This document shows positions 9,754 through 13,907 of a stretch of 13,907 bases of DNA, one piece after another. A program made the translations under genes and the position numbers. Each line of letters starts with the position of its first letter. The stretch's first letter is position 1. The notes beneath the pieces were generated by a model. The model did no database searches, was not told the DNA's origin, and saw nothing but the letters and a program-made list of their open reading frames with translations. Source of the DNA: Terana coerulea. Taxonomy: Eukaryota > Basidiomycota > Agaricomycetes > Polyporales > Phanerochaetaceae. The DNA lies in NCBI GenBank assembly GCA_024811115.1, contig JAKOGH010000621.1, forward strand, positions 1-13,907. The letters are read 5' to 3'.

Positions 9754-9807
9754 TATGAAATAGAAGCCAGCACTGCATTATATGAAATAAAAGTCAGCAG
9801 TGCATCA
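9754..9807. repeat. 27-bp tandem duplication within the hAT relic
   Basis: Two adjacent 27-mers (9754-9780 and 9781-9807), each starting tatgaaata and ending in tgcat.a, differ at four positions. A third start (tatgaa, 9808) follows. The length is nine codons, so it would not have shifted the reading frame. It lies just upstream, in coding order, of the DNA.NN-like block. Confidence 0.8.
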
Positions 9808-10148
9808 TATGAATTACACAATAAGATTGGGCTGGTTTCTCTCAGGAAATAGTGTTAACAAACACTTATAATATTATGTGAATTTCTAGTAAGTCAATAC
9901 AACTATAAAAGGTGATAATTGGCTAAGTGTTTATTGGCATCCATTAAAGCCATTTCCTCTGAAAAAAGAGCTATCTTTATTGTATAAGCAGAGATAGTCA
10001 CCTTATTGAAAATGCCAGCACGTTTGACAAGCTTTAGTATTATTACTACTAAGTTCTCACTATTGCATATTCTAGTCAAGGCACAAAATGTAATGACAGC
10101 AGCCTTGGTAACAAGATTGCTGCTACTTGCTCTACTAAATATTATTTA

Positions 10149-10232
10149 GTGAGCAGTGATAGCTATATAAGCTTGACAGTTCTTATTGAACCATATATTA
10201 ATAGTCAATAAGAACTTGCCTAAGGCGCTCAC
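10149..10232. mobile_element. Candidate MITE: 84-bp inverted-repeat element flanked by TA
   Basis: Outer arms tttagtgagc (10145-10154) and gctcactaaa (10227-10236) are perfect reverse complements. Inner arms agttcttattga (10178-10189) and tcaataagaact (10205-10216) are also perfect, around a 15-base AT-rich loop. If the TA at 10147-10148 and 10233-10234 is the target duplication, the element is GTGAGC...GCTCAC. TA duplication with nested inverted repeats suggests a non-autonomous Tc1/mariner-type element. The left side has about 13 more bases between arms than the right, so an indel has occurred. It lies immediately 5' of the recognisable hAT coding blocks and may interrupt that gene. Confidence 0.6.
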
Positions 10233-10239
10233 TAAAAGT

Positions 10240-11530
10240 GGAATAAGTTGCAAAGTCTAGTATTGAGCGATTAACAACTTGCCTATAACTCTGATGCAAT
10301 ATTTTAGGCAGCAGTGCAGTATTTACCAAGTGCTTCAGCTTAGTGCTTAGTCCAGTGAGAAACTTCCTTATTCTTGAGGTTAGAGCAAATGAATTAAAGG
10401 AGAGTGTGAAACTCTAAGGACATTGACAATGCAGAGCAACCGAGCGACAGCACCTAAGTTATAAATGGCATGCATAAGCAATGTGATATTGGCATACCTG
10501 GTCATCACCCATAATAAAATGAACTAGGCGCTGTATAAAACCTTCCTTTATAAATAGAACAACCATTGAGTCCTTAGCAGCGGTAGAACTAGGACCTTTA
10601 GAACATGTGGTCTGGTTAACCTAGGAAGGCCACTTTAGCCTCTTTGCAGTAGCAGAGTACTTAGTGCAATAAAGTTTGCTGAGCAAATAGTTGTGCAAAG
10701 TTGTAGAGCTGCTACTAGGTGAGTATTTCTTTCAATACCTACATTTCTAACAACATTTCCAATAAAGCTTATACGTGTAAGAAAATATCAAATATTGAAA
10801 ATACATCAATATAGCTTGCAAATTTATTTTCCTCCAGGTAACTTTGCCATTAATAAGTTAAAGAAGTGATGTATGTTTATTGAGAATACATCTTGAAGGC
10901 GCGAATGGAGATCTCTAAGGTTTGCTACTGCTAATAGCCTGCAAATAGCTTGACAGCACAGATGTATCAACACATCTAGCAAATACGGCAGCTGCAGCTT
11001 ATGTAGAGTGGCTGGTTACAGCTGGCTAGAACAGCAAAACAGCAGCAGATTTCTCATTTTAGAGTTTGACACTGTAGAAATGTCAAATATTTTACTGACC
11101 TCAAAGTCAGAGCCTACTATAAAGTGGTCAGAATGTGATATAAATGCCAATAGATAAGACACTCTAGCATGCATGCTGCCACGTCTAGGTGCAGTACTAT
11201 AAGTTGTACAATGAGCTTTTGTTTTACAGCCTTCCATTTTTCAGTAAAAGATAAGCAATAGGAAGTAGGTTTTCAGTGTGCATTAGAGGCTCACAAGTCA
11301 AGTGTAGTCTAGAGATCAACATTAGACACTTTATATACAAATAGACTTTATCCGATAGATAGTATATGCTCAGACATTATCTTGCTAGGGTATTATACCT
11401 AAAAGTCAATAGAACTATACTCACTTGCTCAGATTATATAACTCCACAGCATGTGTTGATATCAATTGAGTACCAACATCAGCATTGTAGCCGTATCAGC
11501 ACAATAACTTGAAAGCTGCTTGTAAAGCTG
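10240..11530. other. No secure gene; possible hAT N-terminal remnants
   Basis: This stretch lies upstream of the hAT catalytic relic and should include its N-terminus and 5' terminal repeat. The only hint is a minus-strand frame (11237-11016) with 'KAHCTTYSTAPRRGS' followed by a His-rich 'SHSDHF'. It could be a worn BED-type zinc finger (one Cys to Tyr), but the match is weak. A short tRNA-like stretch at 10570-10628 is discussed as a finding. Nothing else is recognised. Confidence 0.35.
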
Positions 11531-11535
11531 TGGCT

Positions 11536-11850
11536 GGGAAAGTTAGCATATGCTGTTATTTTTGAGAAGTCTCAATTGCAAGGAATTATGGCAAGGGTTC
11601 AATAGAGCCAATCAGTATGATATCATTTGAGAAGCTTTAAAGGCAATGGTTGGAGAAAGTTTATATGCTCTATTACTCCTAAAGAGCCATACCTGCTCAA
11701 AGATATAATGAGAGTTCAAGTGTTCATTGTATTTGCAGTTTCTTGAAGTTGAAGAAAGTGTACATATGCTTTATTATTTCTAAAGAGCCTCACTGGCCTG
11801 AAAATGTGATAAGAGTTCAAGTGTCCGTTGTGTTTGCTGTTTTTGAAAAA
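11536..11850. repeat. Three degenerate tandem copies of a roughly 100-bp unit
   Basis: Copies at 11652-11750 and 11751-11850 align over their length at a spacing of 99-101 bases. They share g.agaaagt, tatgct.tatta, taaagagcc, agagttcaagtgt and tttgc.gttt.ttgaa blocks. A third, more divergent copy (about 11536-11651) shares gggaaagtt, tatgct.ttatt, gagaag and gggttcaa. No coding potential is seen in any frame. It looks like a local tandem duplication inside otherwise unremarkable AT-rich DNA. Confidence 0.68.
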
Positions 11851-11869
11851 AGAAACTCCAAACCTCTAC

Positions 11870-12850
11870 ATAAAAACAGATTATATCTAAGATGTAATAC
11901 TTAATGCAGTCTAGCTTACTAATCAATACCAAGCAGGTTACATATTTGCTGCACAGGTCATGCATGAACAAGCAGGCAGCTACATACATTTATAAGAAAT
12001 TTAGAAAGGCATATTTTGAATACTGCCATTAGTGACAGTTTGCACACTTCGATGCTCCACAAGTCACTGTACTTCTGTTATACATTATGTAGTGAAGAAA
12101 GTGCCCTTAGCTTTTATAAAGTGAGAGTTTACATCTGAGGGCAAAGTTCTAACATCTAGCAGGATGAATTGAAGATTATGAAATCTTACTAGAATTGCAC
12201 TTATTGCATCAGCATAAATAACAACCATGACATTATAGGTCCTAATTCCTAATTCTCTACAGGTTATTGCAACTATAGGGTTGATATTTGAGGGCACCAT
12301 TCAACTTTACGATAGGTATAATTTAGCTTCTGAGATTAAATATAGTAGATTTATGAAGCTAACTTATACCATATTAAAGAGGGTATATATATGCAACACA
12401 TTTCAAGGTTTATATTTATATTATTAGAATATGTCATATATGTTTACAACAACTGCTATACATATTTTGTTATAAGTTCTTTGCACTAAATGTGCATTGG
12501 AGAAACTCACCTTTAGTTCAAGGTGCAAGGTAAATAGATTAAGAACTTAACATTTAAATCTGTCAACAATTTGCATGGGCCAAGTATTAGAAGGTTTTAG
12601 AAAACTGCAATGCCAAATGTTGTAAAATAATGCAATTGAACAAGTTCACGAAACAAAGTGCAACAGTTTGCATTTTATATTCTTTATACATATTCACAAT
12701 ACATGGATACAAATACACTTCTGAAACTTTCCAACCCATAATATATCTGTTGATTCAGTAAGTTGTAAATATAATTTCTATAAGGATGTTATGAATGTTA
12801 GTTTTTGCATGTTTATACATGAGAACTCACAATAAGGTTTAGTACTTATT
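11870..12850. other. No recognisable gene or element
   Basis: AT-rich sequence with short frames only. The longest (minus, 12300-12085; 71 codons) has no family resemblance I can name. No tRNA, rRNA, terminal repeats or tandem array was seen. Confidence 0.6.
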
Positions 12851-12856
12851 GTCAGA

Positions 12857-13336
12857 CTAGTTAGCCTTTATATCATCATTGCTCATATCACTGCTTGTTT
12901 GAAAAGTCAGCATTTCTGCATTGAACAAATTATTGCTATCTGCACCAATGTTGCTAGTGCCATAGTTGCAGAGACTAATTTGTTTCATAATCAGTGCCAT
13001 CATTAATGTAGTCATTAATCTTTCAGAATACTATAGTTTCTTTATTGTCAGTGGTGTTCTTATCATTTTAGTTGCCAAAGGTATCTATAGAGCAGTCTAA
13101 ATTTTTGTGTTCTTATTGAAGCCTTTAATGAAGGGCAACAGGTTATTAGACTCGGTGAATGCTTGCTAAATTGGAATTAATTGCAACTTATTGCTCCATT
13201 GTGCAGTATGCATAGCAGCATACTCTTTAATGATAGAATTGGTTAAGAAACACACCGTCACAAATTTCATATGCTGTGCTCTATAGTTCTGGATCAATCT
13301 TGCAAAAGCATGTATCAAAATGTGCCTGCTAGGCAT
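12857..13336 (-). pseudogene. Unidentified decayed coding frame interrupted only by TAG codons
   Basis: A minus-strand frame from an ATG at 13336 to a TAG at 12859-12857 is about 160 codons long and contains just four internal stops, all TAG (starting at 13168, 13099, 13087 and 13033, all in phase). Chance sequence of this composition should have about ten stops of mixed type. It reads 'HMKFVTVCFLTNSIIKEYAA', 'QWSNKLQLIPI', 'ESNNLLPFIKGFNKNTKI', then a polar tail with 'LCNYGTSNIGADS'. The first part loosely recalls a gypsy gag capsid segment and the last a worn CCHC knuckle, but neither match is strong. I do not recognise it with confidence. It could be another retroelement relic or a chance frame. 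Confidence 0.33.
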
Positions 13337-13339
13337 TCT

Positions 13340-13570
13340 CTATCTACCAATGTCATGCCAGCACAGTAGCATTGTTTAAAACTGTTGATATTTCTAGAAA
13401 GGCTTTAGATGAAAACCTCTGCAGAAAGCTTTAGGGCAAGCTTATTATTTATACAGAGCACTGTATAGATCTCTATAATATAGTCGATCAAAAGTTCCTT
13501 AATTGGAAAAAAAGCCCTCAGAAGGCGTGGCCTGTTTGCTACAGTCCTACACTGACAGAACCTATTTTTG
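13340..13570. other. No recognisable feature
   Basis: Frames in this stretch are broken by several stops, and no similarity, RNA gene or terminal repeat was found between the decayed frame to the left and the repeat array to the right. Confidence 0.5.
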
Positions 13571-13665
13571 GCTGCCAGAATTGTAAAACAAAATGACCAA
13601 CAATGCTAGTAAGGCTGTGTAAAAGTTCCTAGTCAAATTGTAAATTGTGAACGGACAAAGACATT

Positions 13666-13907
13666 AGCTGGTGTTGTAAAATGAAGCTAGCTATATATAA
13701 AATGGTGCCAGCTTAATGTAAAATAGCCTAGAGCTGTTGTAAATAATTGTTAATGCATTGTAATATGCTGTATAGCTGATGTAAGTTGTTATATATTGTA
13801 TAACATTGAACAGCTATTGTATAATACTCTAATGCTATTATAAAATATTTTATAGCCATTGTAAAATGATCTGAAGATAGTATAAATTCTTCTTTTATAG
13901 TTATAAA
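13666..13907. repeat. Degenerate 21-bp tandem array running off the right edge
   Basis: A core gtaaaat (variants ataaaat, gtataat, gtaatat) recurs at 13676, 13697, 13718, 13739, 13760, 13781, 13798, 13819, 13840, 13861, 13880 and 13901. Spacings are 21 bases except one of 17 and one of 19. The consensus unit is roughly tatagctattgtaaaatg plus three variable bases. Related cores at 13583, 13619 and 13640 (the last two 21 apart) suggest the array begins earlier and has decayed. Stops occur in every frame, so it is not a coding heptad repeat. It appears to be a minisatellite or satellite edge. Confidence 0.82.

Larger units (their letters stand above)
7840..9960 (-). pseudogene. Decayed hAT-superfamily transposase
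   Basis: This is the former DDE transposase of a cut-and-paste element. Blocks in coding order are as follows. 'INDITNN' at 9734-9717 matches the DNA.NN motif. 'CFLHIIKI' (from 9632) matches the RCF.HI.NL block. 'DVYIQ*NSAYRML' (9205-9167) matches DV.TRWNST..ML, with Trp turned to TAG at 9190-9188. 'NIEWEALEGIQAYL' has EWEALE at 9012-8995. 'YYKKMDN' is at 8754-8734. The C-terminal dimerisation domain has 'FPHFFEIVPDYLLI', 'KVFSSSAKINTK' (VFSSSAK at 8097-8077) and 'LAIFEVLQILKH' (LQILK at 8028-8014). A 58-nt intron lies between the RWNST and EWEALE blocks. A possible start of the fold ('MDANKHLANYHLL') is near 9946. Stops and frameshifts throughout show it is inactive. Terminal repeats and the 8-bp target duplication were not found. 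Confidence 0.88.

Noticed and set aside
1..13907. CRISPR array, bacterial operon or toxin-antitoxin-type system
   Set aside because: The sequence has eukaryotic transposon relics and a spliceosomal intron, no regular repeat-spacer pattern, and no clustered intact genes.

Overview
The window reads as transposon-rich, non-genic DNA from a filamentous fungus, most likely a basidiomycete. It is AT-rich and strongly depleted in CG dinucleotides. I see no intact host gene. Short open frames are scattered and unrelated, and every recognisable protein similarity belongs to a mobile element broken by stop codons. The basidiomycete guess rests on the style of the reverse transcriptase (RWGYNN-like block, a 'DLI..NKMAVHMDDILIY' block, a GFL.FAN block) and on a hAT transposase of a type I associate with mushrooms and relatives. 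It is an inference from family knowledge, not a database result.

Layout. From 1 to about 4521 on the minus strand lies a decayed Ty3/gypsy (Metaviridae-type) retrotransposon read right to left: gag (4521 to about 2826), protease and its C-terminal LGLPWL block (about 2570 to 2170), reverse transcriptase (about 1965 to 490) and RNase H (about 489 to 1). Integrase and the 3' LTR would lie off the left edge. Its 5' LTR may occupy roughly 5315 to 4848, but this is unproven. Inside the reverse transcriptase sits a second insertion, 1324-1845, that looks like a solo LTR flanked by a 5-bp duplication (agaca). The coding similarity resumes on either side of it.

From about 7840 to 9960 on the minus strand is a decayed hAT transposase. 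It includes a still legible 58-nt fungal-type intron (GTAAGT...CTAAT...TTGCAG, 9142 to 9085) and an internal 27-bp tandem duplication. Just upstream of it, 10149-10232 is a compact inverted-repeat element with TA at both ends, probably a MITE. Three degenerate tandem copies of a roughly 100-bp unit occupy 11536-11850. An unidentified decayed coding frame, interrupted only by TAG codons, runs from 13336 to 12857 (minus). The right edge enters a degenerate 21-bp tandem array (13666 to past 13907).

Most stops in the old coding frames are one transition away from Gln, Arg or Trp codons, and in gag the frame survives about 300 codons without an indel. Decay therefore looks dominated by C-to-T change (cytosine methylation and deamination and/or a RIP-like process), not by deletions. 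The stretches between these elements (5316-7830, most of 10240-11530, 11870-12850, 13340-13570) show nothing I can name. I found no novel functional system. The interest lies in nested insertions, fossil splice sites, a candidate MITE and the satellite-like array.
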